A stretch of 37,240 bases of DNA from Alphaproteobacteria bacterium. Its GTDB lineage: Bacteria; Pseudomonadota; Alphaproteobacteria; Rhizobiales; JAKIUO01. Of this stretch, positions 1 to 8,817 are shown piece after piece. Where the stretch lies: positions 1-37,240 of the forward strand of contig JAJRRW010000007.1 of assembly GCA_024279115.1 (NCBI GenBank), read 5' to 3'. The stretch's first letter is position 1; each line of letters starts with the position of its first letter. The notes below the pieces were generated by a model. That model saw only the letters and a list, made by a program, of their open reading frames with translations. It did not search any database and was not told the origin of the DNA. The position numbers and the translations under genes are program-made.

Positions 1-672
1 ACCGAGGCGCAGCGCCGTGCCAAACTTGGCGCGCTGGGCTTTGGCATCGAAAAAGCCAATACCAAGGCGAAAAACCTGTCGGGGGGCGAAAAAGCCCGCC
101 TGTTGTTTGCGCTGGCCTCTTTCCATGGTCCGCACCTGCTCATTCTTGATGAGCCAACCAACCATCTCGACGTTGACAGTTGCCAGATGCTCATTCAGGC
201 CCTCAACGAATATGAAGGCGCCGTCATCCTGATCAGCCATGACCGGCATCTGGTGGAGGCCTGCGTCGATCGCTTGTGGATGGTCAAGGACCAAACCGTC
301 GAACCCTATGATGGCGACCTTGACAGCTATCGTACCGAATTGCTGGCGGCGCGCTCCAGCAAGGTCAAAAAGGACAAAAACGCCAATGCGGGACGCTCCA
401 AAAAAGAGCAGCGCCAACTGGCCGCCAAACGACGGACCGAACTTGCTCCCATGCGCAAGGAAATCAAAGGCTTTGAAAAACAGATGGAACAGATCAGCAG
501 CAAGATCGACAAGGTCGAACAACAGTTGGGCAAGCCCGGAATATACGAAAACGACCCCGACAAGGCCAACAATCTGGCTCTTGAAGTGGGCCGCCTGAAA
601 GCGGCATTGGCGCAAGCTGAAGAAACATGGATGACGGCATCGGAAAAATATGAAAAAGCCAAGATTGTCTGA
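1..672 (+). CDS. ABC-F family ATPase, 3' part
   Basis: This is the C-terminal 223 residues of an ABC-F protein; the 5' part lies outside the window. The frame is open from base 1. It shows the ABC signature LSGGEKAR, a Walker B segment ending in LILDEPTNHLD, and the switch histidine in LISHD, all of the second ATPase domain. After residue 110 there is a lysine/arginine-rich linker and a predicted coiled coil (about residues 125-220), as in Uup-type ABC-F proteins. ABC-F proteins have no membrane domain and act on ribosomes or, for Uup, are linked to DNA and ribosome functions. The subfamily cannot be settled without the N-terminus and the interdomain linker. Confidence 0.93.
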   Translation, partial: TEAQRRAKLGALGFGIEKANTKAKNLSGGEKARLLFALASFHGPHLLILDEPTNHLDVDSCQMLIQALNEYEGAVILISHDRHLVEACVDRLWMVKDQTVEPYDGDLDSYRTELLAARSSKVKKDKNANAGRSKKEQRQLAAKRRTELAPMRKEIKGFEKQMEQISSKIDKVEQQLGKPGIYENDPDKANNLALEVGRLKAALAQAEETWMTASEKYEKAKIV

Positions 673-778
673 TGCAAATAACATTGCCTGATGAAAAGCG
701 CTCAAAGCACCTCTGTCGCCGTAAATCCGCTCACTTGTGTCCGTACTGAAAAGCCATCTTTTCGAAAAGAGGATAAAA

Positions 779-1303
779 ATGCATATATTACTGGCGATAT
801 TGGGGTTTATCGGCACCATTGGCATGGTGCTATGGCGCATCAAGATGGCGGCCGATGCGGCCAAGGGCCTTGCCAGTACGGCCAAGGACGCCAAAAACTA
901 TATGCGCAGCAAACGCTTTGAAAAAAAAGCTGCCGCCGATCCCATCAAAGATGTCAATGACCCCCGCGAAGCGGCGGCAACCATCATGGTGGCGCTGGCG
1001 GCCTTTGATGGTCCGATCAGCAAAGCCGAAGAAACAGTCATCCAGCAAGAAATCCAAACCAGTTTTGACGCCAGCAACGAGGCCGCAATCGAACTGCTTG
1101 CTCATGGCCGCTGGCTGGCCAAAGACTGCGGCGATCTCAATACCTTTATCTCGCGCCTGCTTCCCCCGATTGTCCGTCATTGTTCGATGAAAGAAAAACA
1201 CGACCTCATAACCATGATGGAACATGTCGCGGCGGCCAATGGCCCTCCTGGCGATCTGGAAAAAGACGCCATAGGGTTCACCAAGCGGCATCTAGGGCTA
1301 TGA
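779..1303 (+). CDS. TerB-like domain protein with N-terminal membrane segment
   Basis: A 174-residue protein. I take the ATG at 779 because AGAGGAT lies just upstream; an in-frame ATG at 737 lacks this. Residues 1-17 (HILLAILGFIGTIGMVLW) form one membrane segment, followed by a basic, alanine-rich helix. Residues 60-170 resemble the all-helical TerB/DUF533-type fold, with an acidic DGPIS motif early in the domain. The function of such domains outside tellurite-resistance loci is unknown; metal binding has been proposed for the family. The 3' end overlaps the convergent fetB stop by 6 bases. The TerB assignment rests on pattern recognition only. Confidence 0.7.
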   Translation: MHILLAILGFIGTIGMVLWRIKMAADAAKGLASTAKDAKNYMRSKRFEKKAAADPIKDVNDPREAAATIMVALAAFDGPISKAEETVIQQEIQTSFDASNEAAIELLAHGRWLAKDCGDLNTFISRLLPPIVRHCSMKEKHDLITMMEHVAAANGPPGDLEKDAIGFTKRHLGL

Positions 1304-2095
1304 CCCCTCCAACCGATCCAGCCGCAAACGGCCACGATCATCGGTAAGACGATACGCACTGCCAACAACGGCGAGCAAGGTGCCACTGGCAGTCGCCCCG
1401 GCGATCAAGAACATAATCAAAATTTGATATTTGGTGGCTTCCACCGGATCGGCCCCCGCCATGATCTGACCGGTCATCATGCCAGGTAACGAGACGATGC
1501 CGCTGGCGGCCATGGCGTTAATGATCGGCATCATGCCAGTTTTAAGGGCCTGGCGCAAAGGTTCATCAATCGCTAAAAACCGCTTGTGACCAAGGGCAAT
1601 GCGCGCTTCCACCGATGAGCGCTCGCGCTTCAAGGTGGTGATAAGTGTTTCAAGGCCAAGAGAAATACCCGACAAGGTATTGCCCAGCACCATGCCAAGA
1701 ATTGGTAGAATATAACGCGGCGCATACCAGGGATCAGGCCCGATGATCACGCCAACCGCCAGCAAGGTCGTGAAACTGCTGACAAAAAACATGGTGGTGG
1801 TGCCAATGCCATAGCCCCACCAGCCCTGCATCCTGGTCGTCAAGCGCGCCATCACTTCGCGACCGGCCACCAGGATCATCAGCACGGCCCAGCCAATTGT
1901 CCACAAAGGCGAGGTTTGGGCGAAAATGAATTTGAGCACAAAGCCGATCAGACTAAGCTGCACCAGCATGCGTACCGTATTGATCAACAAGGATTTCTCA
2001 AGGCCCAATCGGAACCACAGCGAAATCAACCCATTGGCCAATATCAAAATAGCGGCCAGCGCCAGATCCCAATAGCTGAGCGAAATATAACTCAT
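1298..2095 (-). CDS. fetB: FetB/UPF0014-type ABC transporter permease (iron export)
   Basis: A 265-residue polytopic membrane protein of the UPF0014 (YbbM/FetB) family. Hydrophobic segments occur near residues 10-28, 38-60, 65-85, 93-118, 125-145, 190-215 and 225-250. The family pattern NTVRMLVQLSLIGFVLKFIF near the N-terminus and the loop with TLKRERSSVEARIALG, which likely contacts the ATPase, are both present. In E. coli, FetAB is implicated in iron export and resistance to peroxide stress. The start overlaps the fetA stop as ATGA, so the two are translationally coupled. E. coli FetB is of similar length. The substrate here is inferred from the family. Confidence 0.85.
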   Translation of the reverse strand: MSYISLSYWDLALAAILILANGLISLWFRLGLEKSLLINTVRMLVQLSLIGFVLKFIFAQTSPLWTIGWAVLMILVAGREVMARLTTRMQGWWGYGIGTTTMFFVSSFTTLLAVGVIIGPDPWYAPRYILPILGMVLGNTLSGISLGLETLITTLKRERSSVEARIALGHKRFLAIDEPLRQALKTGMMPIINAMAASGIVSLPGMMTGQIMAGADPVEATKYQILIMFLIAGATASGTLLAVVGSAYRLTDDRGRLRLDRLEGS

Positions 2096-2688
2096 GCGCG
2101 TTCCACCCTCGCCGCTCCATCCTTGATCGTCAGCACATGGGTTGCCAGACGCAAGGCCTGCTCATTACTGTGGGTGACGATAATCAAGATCACACCTTTT
2201 TTTTGCAATGCGACGATTTTATCCTCCATGCGTTTGGCAGCATGGTCATCAAGCGCCGAGGTGGGTTCATCCAGTAACAACACCGCTGGCTGATCTTCAA
2301 TGGCGCGGATAAAGGCCATTCGCTGGCGCTCACCTGACGAGAGATGGGCAACGGGACTGTCAAACAGCTTGTCTTCCAGCGCCAGCTCCTTGCCAAGCAG
2401 GCGCGCCGCCAAGGGATCGGCAAAATGCTGCTCGACACGCTCCAGCCACCAGCCACTTTCAGCCGCCAGATAGCGGACGCGTGTGCGCCAATTACCGGCG
2501 GCCTCACCGTCTTTGCTCATCTGATCAAGGAAAATACGACCGCTTGTCTCATCAAGATCGGCAATGGCGCGCAGCAGCAGACTTTTGCCCGACCCAGAAG
2601 GCCCGCGCACCACCAGCACATCGCCGCCGTGCAGCTCAAAACTGATGGGGTCAAGCCCGTGGACTTTGAGAGCACTCACTTTCAGCAT
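2092..2688 (-). CDS. fetA: FetA-type ABC transporter ATP-binding protein
   Basis: A compact 198-residue ABC ATPase. Walker A is GPSGSGKS (residues 29-36), the signature is LSSGERQRMAF, Walker B is VLLLDEPTSALD, and the switch histidine follows in IIVTHS. It is short for an ABC ATPase, as FetA/YbbL proteins are. It should pair with the FetB permease encoded directly downstream with a 4-base overlap. The start lies inside the end of the methyltransferase gene (7-base overlap) and has no clear Shine-Dalgarno sequence, so translation is probably coupled to that gene. Another small ABC system is possible, but the UPF0014 partner makes FetA the best call. Confidence 0.85.
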   Translation of the reverse strand: MLKVSALKVHGLDPISFELHGGDVLVVRGPSGSGKSLLLRAIADLDETSGRIFLDQMSKDGEAAGNWRTRVRYLAAESGWWLERVEQHFADPLAARLLGKELALEDKLFDSPVAHLSSGERQRMAFIRAIEDQPAVLLLDEPTSALDDHAAKRMEDKIVALQKKGVILIIVTHSNEQALRLATHVLTIKDGAARVERA

Positions 2689-3371
2689 GTTTTTTGATAC
2701 TCTATGCGCAAGTGCGGAATTTGACGCCCATCTGGTTTCACCTCGATGGTTTTAGTGAGTGATAGCTGGCGAAGACCCAGCGATAAAAAAGCATCCAGTT
2801 GTGATTTGGCCAGCGGCCATGGCGGGCCATCTGACGCCTCGCCCTCAGCCCGCGAGCGGGTGATCACTAGCAAACGCCCACCAGGCGCAACCAGATCAGC
2901 GATTGCCTCGAACAGTTTGGGCCTGATTTCCTCGGGTAAAGCCTGCAATGTGTAGGTTTCATGGACAAGATCAAACGCGCCGACAAGATCTTCTGGCAGA
3001 TCAAACAAATCAGCCTGGCGAAACCGCACCGCGCTGTCTGCAAATCTTTTAGCCGCCCATTTTATGGCGCTTTTAGACAGATCAATGGCCGTCACATCAT
3101 AGCCGTTTCGCTCCAGAAACACAGCATTGTCGCCAAGCCCGCAGCCCACATCCAGCGCCTTGGCCCCTTCGGCCCCGGGGCGGCCCACCATCCATTCGAC
3201 AAGCCCTTGACGCGGCTCTTGATCTCCCCACGGCACCAAAGCGGCATCCCCATCGGCTTTGGCATAAAGCTCTTCAAACCAGTCCGTAAACGCGCCGCCC
3301 CGGGCCTTGGTTTCAGCCTGCATCCGGTCGGCGATTTCGCGTGCTTTTTCCGCGTCGGTTGCTGAACTCAT
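2682..3371 (-). CDS. Class I SAM-dependent methyltransferase (thiopurine-methyltransferase-like)
   Basis: A 229-residue Rossmann-fold methyltransferase. Motif I is ALDVGCGLGDNA (near residue 70), and an acidic residue in TAIDLSKSAI follows at the expected strand 2 position. FDLVHETYTLQALP matches motif IV, and GGRLLVITRSR a later strand. I chose the ATG at 3371 because it overlaps the holC stop as ATGA and has GGGAG eight bases upstream; an in-frame codon at 3449 would add 26 residues lying inside holC. The substrate is unknown; TPMT/TehB-like detoxification enzymes are the closest class by eye. Its place between holC and fetAB gives no clear pathway. Confidence 0.85.
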   Translation of the reverse strand: MSSATDAEKAREIADRMQAETKARGGAFTDWFEELYAKADGDAALVPWGDQEPRQGLVEWMVGRPGAEGAKALDVGCGLGDNAVFLERNGYDVTAIDLSKSAIKWAAKRFADSAVRFRQADLFDLPEDLVGAFDLVHETYTLQALPEEIRPKLFEAIADLVAPGGRLLVITRSRAEGEASDGPPWPLAKSQLDAFLSLGLRQLSLTKTIEVKPDGRQIPHLRIEYQKTC

Positions 3372-3883
3372 GCTTTTTTCTCCCATCCGCCGCCGTCGCT
3401 TTGTTTCCAGTAGGTCGCCGCCAGCTGCTCGCTGGCAAAGCGCTTCCATTGCTTGCGGGCATCAGACACCGCCTCGTCATTTTGGCCATCGAACAAATAG
3501 ACGATACGCTCATAGCCCTCAATCTGATCTGGCAAAGCGCCGCCCACATAAAACCGGATAGCTGCGCTATTTGGATTGTCCGCTATCTGTGTCAGATAGA
3601 TAGGTTGCTGGTCGCTAAAGCCATCCTCAGCCGCGCCATGGGGCAAGAACCCGTCATCGCTTGAGGTCCAAAGAGCACTGTTCAGCGCCTCTACCTGCTT
3701 GTCGCTCGCCGCCTGCACAACCGCTTGCCAACCGCGTTGCAGGCTTTTTTCGAGCAAGCTGGGCAAAACATCAAGTAGCCTGGCGCGTTCCAGATGATAA
3801 AATAATATCTCCGGGCCATTTTCAGGGGGGGTTGATTCGCCCGGTTTGCCCGGTTTTCCCTTTTTATCAGTCTTTGTCGACAT
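3368..3883 (-). CDS. holC: DNA polymerase III subunit chi
   Basis: A 171-residue HolC homologue. Family hallmarks are the start of the fold, EILFYHLERARLLDVLPSLL, the helix KSLQRGWQAVV, and the later stretch RIVYLFDGQNDEAVSDARKQWK. Chi links the clamp loader (through psi, where present) to single-strand DNA-binding protein. Many alphaproteobacterial HolC proteins are about 150 residues; here a lysine/proline-rich N-terminus of about 22 residues precedes the fold. The start lies 17 bases inside the 3' end of der and no strong ribosome binding site is visible, so coupling to der is likely. The gene often sits by pepA in relatives (from memory), so this location is somewhat unusual. Confidence 0.88.
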   Translation of the reverse strand: MSTKTDKKGKPGKPGESTPPENGPEILFYHLERARLLDVLPSLLEKSLQRGWQAVVQAASDKQVEALNSALWTSSDDGFLPHGAAEDGFSDQQPIYLTQIADNPNSAAIRFYVGGALPDQIEGYERIVYLFDGQNDEAVSDARKQWKRFASEQLAATYWKQSDGGGWEKKA

Positions 3884-5222
3884 AGGGGTTTTTGCCTTTT
3901 CTCATATGCAGGCGAATAGGCACGCCCTGGAGATCGAAGGTCTCGCGCAGACCATTGATGATATAGCGCGAATAGCTCGTAGGCAGATCTTTGGGCCGCG
4001 AACAAAAAACGATGAAGGTCGGTGGCCGTGCATTGGGCTGGGTCATATAGCGCAGGCGAATACGGCGCCCGCCGGGTGCTGGCGGCGTATGACGCATGAC
4101 CGTATCATCAAGAAAGCGGTTGAGCTTCCCCGTTGGCAGGCGCTTGTTCCAGGTCTCGTAAGTCTCAAACACCGCCTTCATGAGCTTATCAAGGCCACGC
4201 GCCGCCAATGCGGACACCGGCACCATCGCCAGCCCCTTGACTTGGGGCAATAGACGCGTGACCTCTTTGCGCAGCTTGTTGATGCGGGCATTTTTATCCG
4301 TTTCCAGATCCCATTTATTGACCGCAATCACCAGTGCGCGGCCTTCTCGTGCCACCAGGTCGGCAATGGTCAGGTCCTGTTTTTCAAGCGGATTATTGAC
4401 ATCCAGCAACAAAACGACCACTTCAGCAAAGCGAATGGCCCGCAAGGCGTCAACAACGGACAGATGTTCCGGGCGCTCTTTCACACGGGATTTTTTACGC
4501 AAACCCGCCGTATCGAACAAGCGAATATCACGATCTTCATAATTAAACTCGACAGAAATCGAATCGCGGGTCAGCCCGGCTTCGGGCCCCGTGATCATGC
4601 GGTCTTCGCCAATCAGCGCATTGATCAAGGTGGACTTGCCCGCATTAGGACGCCCGACAATGGCAATCCGCAAGGGGCGGTCTTCATCATCTTCCCCGTC
4701 TTCGAGATCGGGGATCAGCGGTTCACGCTTTTTGAGCACCTCATGCATTTGCGACAATAGCTCGCCAATGCCTTCACTATGTTCCGCTGAAATAGCGATG
4801 GGATCGCCAAAACCCAGACTATAGCTTTCATAATAACCAAGATCTCCGGCCCGCCCCTCGGCCTTGTTGACAACCAGCAATACCGGCTTGCCACTCTGGC
4901 GAACAATAGAGGCAAAGGTCTCATCGGCGGGGATCACCCCGGCCCGCGCATCAATCATGAACAGCACCAGATCGGCTTCTTCCATGGCGGCATAGGTCTG
5001 ATCACGCATGCGCTCTTCAATCGAGCCATCCAGCGCTTCTTCAAGACCGGCGGTATCAATGATATGGACGATCTGATCACCAAGCTCGAAATCGCTCATG
5101 CGGCGGTCACGGGTCAGGCCCGGCGCATCATCGACGAGCGCAAGGCGACGCCCTACCAGCTTGTTGAACAGGGTGGATTTGCCGACATTTGGTCGGCCCA
5201 GAATGGCAATGGTATAGGACAT
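3867..5222 (-). CDS. der: Ribosome-assembly GTPase Der (EngA)
   Basis: A 451-residue protein with two tandem GTPase domains and a C-terminal KH-like domain, the diagnostic Der layout. G1 motifs are GRPNVGKST (residues 8-16) and GRPNAGKST (near 190); G3 motifs are DTAGLEE and DTAGLRKKSR; G4 motifs are VNKAEG and VNKWDL. An acidic linker (EDGEDDEDR) separates the domains. The KH-like part contains RIRLRYMTQPNARPPTFIVF. Der acts in maturation of the 50S subunit and is generally essential. It lies 35 bases downstream of bamB, an order (bamB-der) also common in gammaproteobacteria. Length and motifs indicate an intact gene. Confidence 0.98.
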   Translation of the reverse strand: MSYTIAILGRPNVGKSTLFNKLVGRRLALVDDAPGLTRDRRMSDFELGDQIVHIIDTAGLEEALDGSIEERMRDQTYAAMEEADLVLFMIDARAGVIPADETFASIVRQSGKPVLLVVNKAEGRAGDLGYYESYSLGFGDPIAISAEHSEGIGELLSQMHEVLKKREPLIPDLEDGEDDEDRPLRIAIVGRPNAGKSTLINALIGEDRMITGPEAGLTRDSISVEFNYEDRDIRLFDTAGLRKKSRVKERPEHLSVVDALRAIRFAEVVVLLLDVNNPLEKQDLTIADLVAREGRALVIAVNKWDLETDKNARINKLRKEVTRLLPQVKGLAMVPVSALAARGLDKLMKAVFETYETWNKRLPTGKLNRFLDDTVMRHTPPAPGGRRIRLRYMTQPNARPPTFIVFCSRPKDLPTSYSRYIINGLRETFDLQGVPIRLHMRKGKNPYVDKD

Positions 5223-5257
5223 GGACTCAAACTTGTTTCAGGCTAAGGCTCGCCGCC

Positions 5258-6616
5258 CTAGTTCAGGGCAACGAGTTTTGCATTATCTGTGAGGATATAC
5301 ATATGCCCTGCCGCAACGATTGGCGCAATATGAATACGATAACCCAAGTCCCTTTGGGAGACTATTTTTCCGGTTTTAGGGTTAAGTCCGGCAATCCGGC
5401 CCTTGTTGGAGACCAGCCACAGACGATCTCCCGCCAATATGGGGCCAAGCCAGCGCTCATTCTTGGCCAATTGCTTCACCCAGGCAACGTTGCCGTTTTT
5501 AGTACTCAAGGCGACAACGCGTCCAGAGCGATCGACAATATAGACCATATTGCCAGCCGGCCAAGGCGTCTGGGTACTGGAGATGGTCTTGCTCCACAAG
5601 CGTTCCCCATCCTTTTTCCTGGTGGCAATCATGCGCCCGGAATTGCCAACGGCATAGACGACCTCGTTGGCGATGGCCGGGCGGCCCGGATTAGCCATGG
5701 AGCGCAAACTAGACCCACTTTTGCCTGTTGCCAGATTATCTCGCCATACGGGCCGTCCGGTCTCCAGATCATAGGCGGTGATTTCACCAGATGAATAAGG
5801 AACAACAAGGGTTTTACCGGAAATTGCCGGGCTGATATTGGATAATATGCTGGTGCGATCAGGCAAACCGCGCTGCGACCAGACTTCTTCCCCGTCTGCT
5901 CCTGATAGCGCGTAAAGACGGCCCTGCGTCGTTACCACAAACACTTTGCCGCCAAACGCGGTTGGGGAGGTGCGAATGGGAACATTGAGCGCCTTGGTCC
6001 ATAAGGCTTTTCCAGAAGCTGGATCCAGTGCCACAATCGTTCCATAGCCGGTGGCTGCAAAAAGTTTACCACCATCCACAGCCAGACCGCCACCATAGCC
6101 CTCTTCTTTTTCTTCCGTCTCGGGGGTCAAACGGACCCGAAAACCAACCGCTCCGCTCTTGGCGGAAAAAGACGCCACGACGCCTTCGGTATCCAGTGTA
6201 TATATGCGCCCATTATAAACAATGGGACGGGGAATCAGCTGACCGTCCGAGGAGGAACCAGCTCCGGCATCAGAGGTCCAGCTGGGACGCAACGTGCCCT
6301 TATAGACGAGATGGCCCGGCGCATTGCTGGCGTCGCCCCCGGGCTGCGTCCAGTTTGCATTGGCTTTTTGCGCGGGGATTGAAATGCCGATATTGCCTGC
6401 GTTCTGGTCCGGCTTAATCTCGGCGCGCGATTTCAAAACCGCTTCTCTCGTTCCGGGCAATATTTTTTCTTCCGGCTTGAAGATATTGCCCGTCAATTTA
6501 TGCATGTCAGGCAAGCCACCGCCACATGAAGAGAGAAAAATGGCTGAAAAAACAACCACTAAAATCGCCGGGACTTTTGAGTGCTTGCCGCACCCGATAA
6601 GATTGCCTTTTTTCAT
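5258..6616 (-). CDS. bamB: Outer-membrane assembly lipoprotein BamB (PQQ-like beta-propeller)
   Basis: A 452-residue lipoprotein. I take the ATG at 6616; a TTG ten codons upstream is possible. The N-terminus has a basic start, a hydrophobic core (AILVVVFSAIFLSS) and a lipobox-like LSSC, so the mature protein should begin with a lipidated cysteine near residue 31. The rest carries repeated beta-propeller blades, for example YALSGADGEEVWS, TAYDLETGRPVWR and VALSTKNGNVAWVK. BamB is the scaffold lipoprotein of the BAM complex that inserts outer-membrane beta-barrels. The neighbouring upstream YfgM-like gene and downstream der match a widespread arrangement. Confidence 0.93.
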   Translation of the reverse strand: MKKGNLIGCGKHSKVPAILVVVFSAIFLSSCGGGLPDMHKLTGNIFKPEEKILPGTREAVLKSRAEIKPDQNAGNIGISIPAQKANANWTQPGGDASNAPGHLVYKGTLRPSWTSDAGAGSSSDGQLIPRPIVYNGRIYTLDTEGVVASFSAKSGAVGFRVRLTPETEEKEEGYGGGLAVDGGKLFAATGYGTIVALDPASGKALWTKALNVPIRTSPTAFGGKVFVVTTQGRLYALSGADGEEVWSQRGLPDRTSILSNISPAISGKTLVVPYSSGEITAYDLETGRPVWRDNLATGKSGSSLRSMANPGRPAIANEVVYAVGNSGRMIATRKKDGERLWSKTISSTQTPWPAGNMVYIVDRSGRVVALSTKNGNVAWVKQLAKNERWLGPILAGDRLWLVSNKGRIAGLNPKTGKIVSQRDLGYRIHIAPIVAAGHMYILTDNAKLVALN

Positions 6617-6746
6617 ACCGTGCACCCGCTGGAGGAATTGTGTCAAGCCGACACCTGGTCAAACCGTTCGCCAGTTCCTCTTGAATCAATTGTCATTATC
6701 GTTGTTTCAAGTTTTAACGCACACCAACTGATCACCCTAAAACTGG

Positions 6747-6752
6747 ATTATA
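6747..6752 (-). promoter_or_regulatory. Possible -10 box upstream of bamB
   Basis: A perfect TATAAT reads on the minus strand 131 bases upstream of the bamB start, within the 282-base gap after the YfgM-like gene. A matching -35 at 16-18 bases is poor. The large gap inside an otherwise compact operon makes a separate promoter reasonable, but this is inference from one box. Confidence 0.25.
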
Positions 6753-6898
6753 AATCCCATCAATATGGCCCTCATGAAAAGTCTGCCTAATGCTTATTCA
6801 ACAATAAACTGGGCCATTTTACGACCCCTGTTGACTGGTTATCGTTACAACAGACAATAAACCCGCGGGCACAAAGGAAACGCCAAGACCTCTATTGA

Positions 6899-7645
6899 TT
6901 ATTTTTTGGGGTTTTTGACCTTTTTGGCCGATGATTTATCATCCACGACCGGGGTTTTTGCAGCAGCCGCACTGCCCATGTTCTGTTCGGCAGTTGCCTC
7001 GACAATCAATGACAACATCATTTCCGCCCGCTGCCTGATACCGGCTGGCACCGCCCGGTCGCTCAAAACCTGACTATAATAAGTTTCGGCACTGGCCATA
7101 TTGCCAGCCCGGTAGGCTGACAGCCCCAATAATTCACGGGCCGAATGACGCCACGAGCTGGTACCATCAGCAAGCTTGCCAAGGCGTGTTTTCATCTCGG
7201 CTTCATCGGCCTTGTCAACGCGCAACATGGCCGCTTGAATACGCGAAAAGTCCTGCAAAACAGGATCCACAGTGTTGTTCTTGGCCAATTTGTCATACTC
7301 GCTGGCAGCAGCTTCCAGCTTGCCGCTGGAGGCTTTCAACGCCGCATCGCGCATTTGCGAAAGCATCGCATACCCACGGGGCCCCTCTTCAGCTATTTGT
7401 GAAAGAGACAATTGTGCGAGATCTTTTTGACCCGTGCTGGCGAGTTCCAGCGCATCCATATATCGCGTCCCAAAGGTTTGCGCCTGTTCTTTTTGGTCAT
7501 ATACCCAATATTTGTATCCAGCCACAGACAGCACAATCGCCAAAGCACTGCCAAGGATCAAATAGCCATATTTGTTCCACAGCTTGGCAAAATTTTCGCG
7601 TTTTATCTCTTCGTCTATTTCGCGGAAGATATCTCCATCAACCAT
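6899..7645 (-). CDS. YfgM-like membrane-anchored tetratricopeptide protein
   Basis: A 248-residue inner-membrane protein. I chose ATG at 7645, with AGAGAG upstream; a GTG four codons earlier is an alternative. The N-terminus FREIDEEIKRENFAKLWNKYG is followed by one membrane segment (YLILGSALAIVLSVAGYKYWV, about residues 25-45), then an alpha-helical periplasmic part with TPR-like repeats (for example ELLGLSAYRAGNMASAETYYSQVL). The C-terminus is lysine-rich. This layout matches YfgM/TPR_21 proteins, which associate with the SecYEG translocon and periplasmic chaperones in E. coli. It precedes bamB, as in many proteobacteria. The match is good in architecture, weaker in sequence. Confidence 0.82.
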   Translation of the reverse strand: MVDGDIFREIDEEIKRENFAKLWNKYGYLILGSALAIVLSVAGYKYWVYDQKEQAQTFGTRYMDALELASTGQKDLAQLSLSQIAEEGPRGYAMLSQMRDAALKASSGKLEAAASEYDKLAKNNTVDPVLQDFSRIQAAMLRVDKADEAEMKTRLGKLADGTSSWRHSARELLGLSAYRAGNMASAETYYSQVLSDRAVPAGIRQRAEMMLSLIVEATAEQNMGSAAAAKTPVVDDKSSAKKVKNPKK

Positions 7646-7813
7646 GTGTCTTGTCACTCTCTTTGCGTTATTTTTTGGCGTTCGCTCCTGGTGGGGCGAC
7701 CCCTGTTTGGTCTGCTTTAGCAGATTTTGCCAGCCGGTCCTTAAAAAAACACCTATATCGTGTCATCTCGTCATGATTATGATACGCGCGTATCACTGAC
7801 TGGCTTGTTTCAA

Positions 7814-8671
7814 CTACTTGTCAGAGCCGGTCTTGCTGGTTGTGTTGTTCTTGCTTTTTTTCATCTCGTAAACATGCTCTCGAGAGGGGAATTCCCGGCT
7901 CTTGACCTCTGTTGCATAGGCTTGGACCGCCGTTTCGATGGCCTGTCCCAGATGTCCGAACTCTTTGACAAATTTTGGCACGCGCGGCGATAATCCCAGC
8001 ATATCTTCCAGCACCAGTATTTGCCCATCACAATCAACGGAGGCGCCAATACCGATGGTGGGAATAGCGATCATCTTGGTAATGCGAGCAGCCAACAGTT
8101 CGGCCATGCCTTCAATGACCACGGCAAACGCCCCGGCCTCGGCAACCGCCTTGGCATCTTGTTCAAGGCTCTCCCATTCCTTTTCTTCGCGCCCTTGTGT
8201 CTTGAAGCCGCCCATGACATTCACAGACTGAGGGGTCAGACCAATATGAGCCATCACCGGGATACCGCGCGTTGTCAGATAGGTGATGGTTTTTGCCATA
8301 TGCACCCCGCCTTCCAGCTTGATCGCTCCACAGCCCGTTTCTTTGAGAACCCGTGCCGCGTTGCGAAAGGCGATAGGAGGGCTTTCTTCATAGCTGCCAA
8401 ACGGCATATCCACGACGACAAGAGCCCGCGAGCTGCCGCGCACAACCGCCGCCCCATGCATAATCATCAAATCAAGGGGAACGGGCACCGTGGTATCATA
8501 GCCGTGCATCACCATGCCAAGACTGTCACCCACCAGCATGAAATCAACAAAGGGGTCAATCAGTGCCGCCGTATGGGCATGATAGGCGGTCAGCGAGACA
8601 ATCGGCTCGCCCCCCTTGCGGGCAGCGATTTGCGGAGCGGTCATTCTACTAATATTGCTTTGTTTCGACAT
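7814..8671 (-). CDS. panB: 3-methyl-2-oxobutanoate hydroxymethyltransferase
   Basis: A 285-residue PanB, the first committed enzyme of pantothenate (vitamin B5) synthesis: it transfers a hydroxymethyl group from methylene-tetrahydrofolate to 2-oxoisovalerate. Conserved segments include [34 protein letters not shown], the metal site around [17 protein letters not shown] and [20 protein letters not shown]. The start at 8671 has a strong AAGGAGGAG eight bases upstream; an in-frame extension to 8785 is not needed. It stands about 150 bases from its neighbours on both sides, so it may have its own promoter. No panC is in the window. Confidence 0.97.
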   Translation of the reverse strand: MSKQSNISRMTAPQIAARKGGEPIVSLTAYHAHTAALIDPFVDFMLVGDSLGMVMHGYDTTVPVPLDLMIMHGAAVVRGSSRALVVVDMPFGSYEESPPIAFRNAARVLKETGCGAIKLEGGVHMAKTITYLTTRGIPVMAHIGLTPQSVNVMGGFKTQGREEKEWESLEQDAKAVAEAGAFAVVIEGMAELLAARITKMIAIPTIGIGASVDCDGQILVLEDMLGLSPRVPKFVKEFGHLGQAIETAVQAYATEVKSREFPSREHVYEMKKSKNNTTSKTGSDK

Positions 8672-8817
8672 GAAACGCTCCTCCTTATCAAGGTCTGATT
8701 GCCGGCTATTCCGGGGTCGTAATCCTGGGGCACAAACGAATTTTGGCTGCATCTGGCTTGATTTGGCTCCATTCAGGACCAACACAGCCCAAAACCGTCG
8801 GCAAGTTTTAGCCTAAT

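Noticed and set aside
6617-6898. Frames in the gap between bamB and the YfgM-like gene
   Set aside because: Short frames with no ribosome binding site or family resemblance; the gap more likely holds a promoter.
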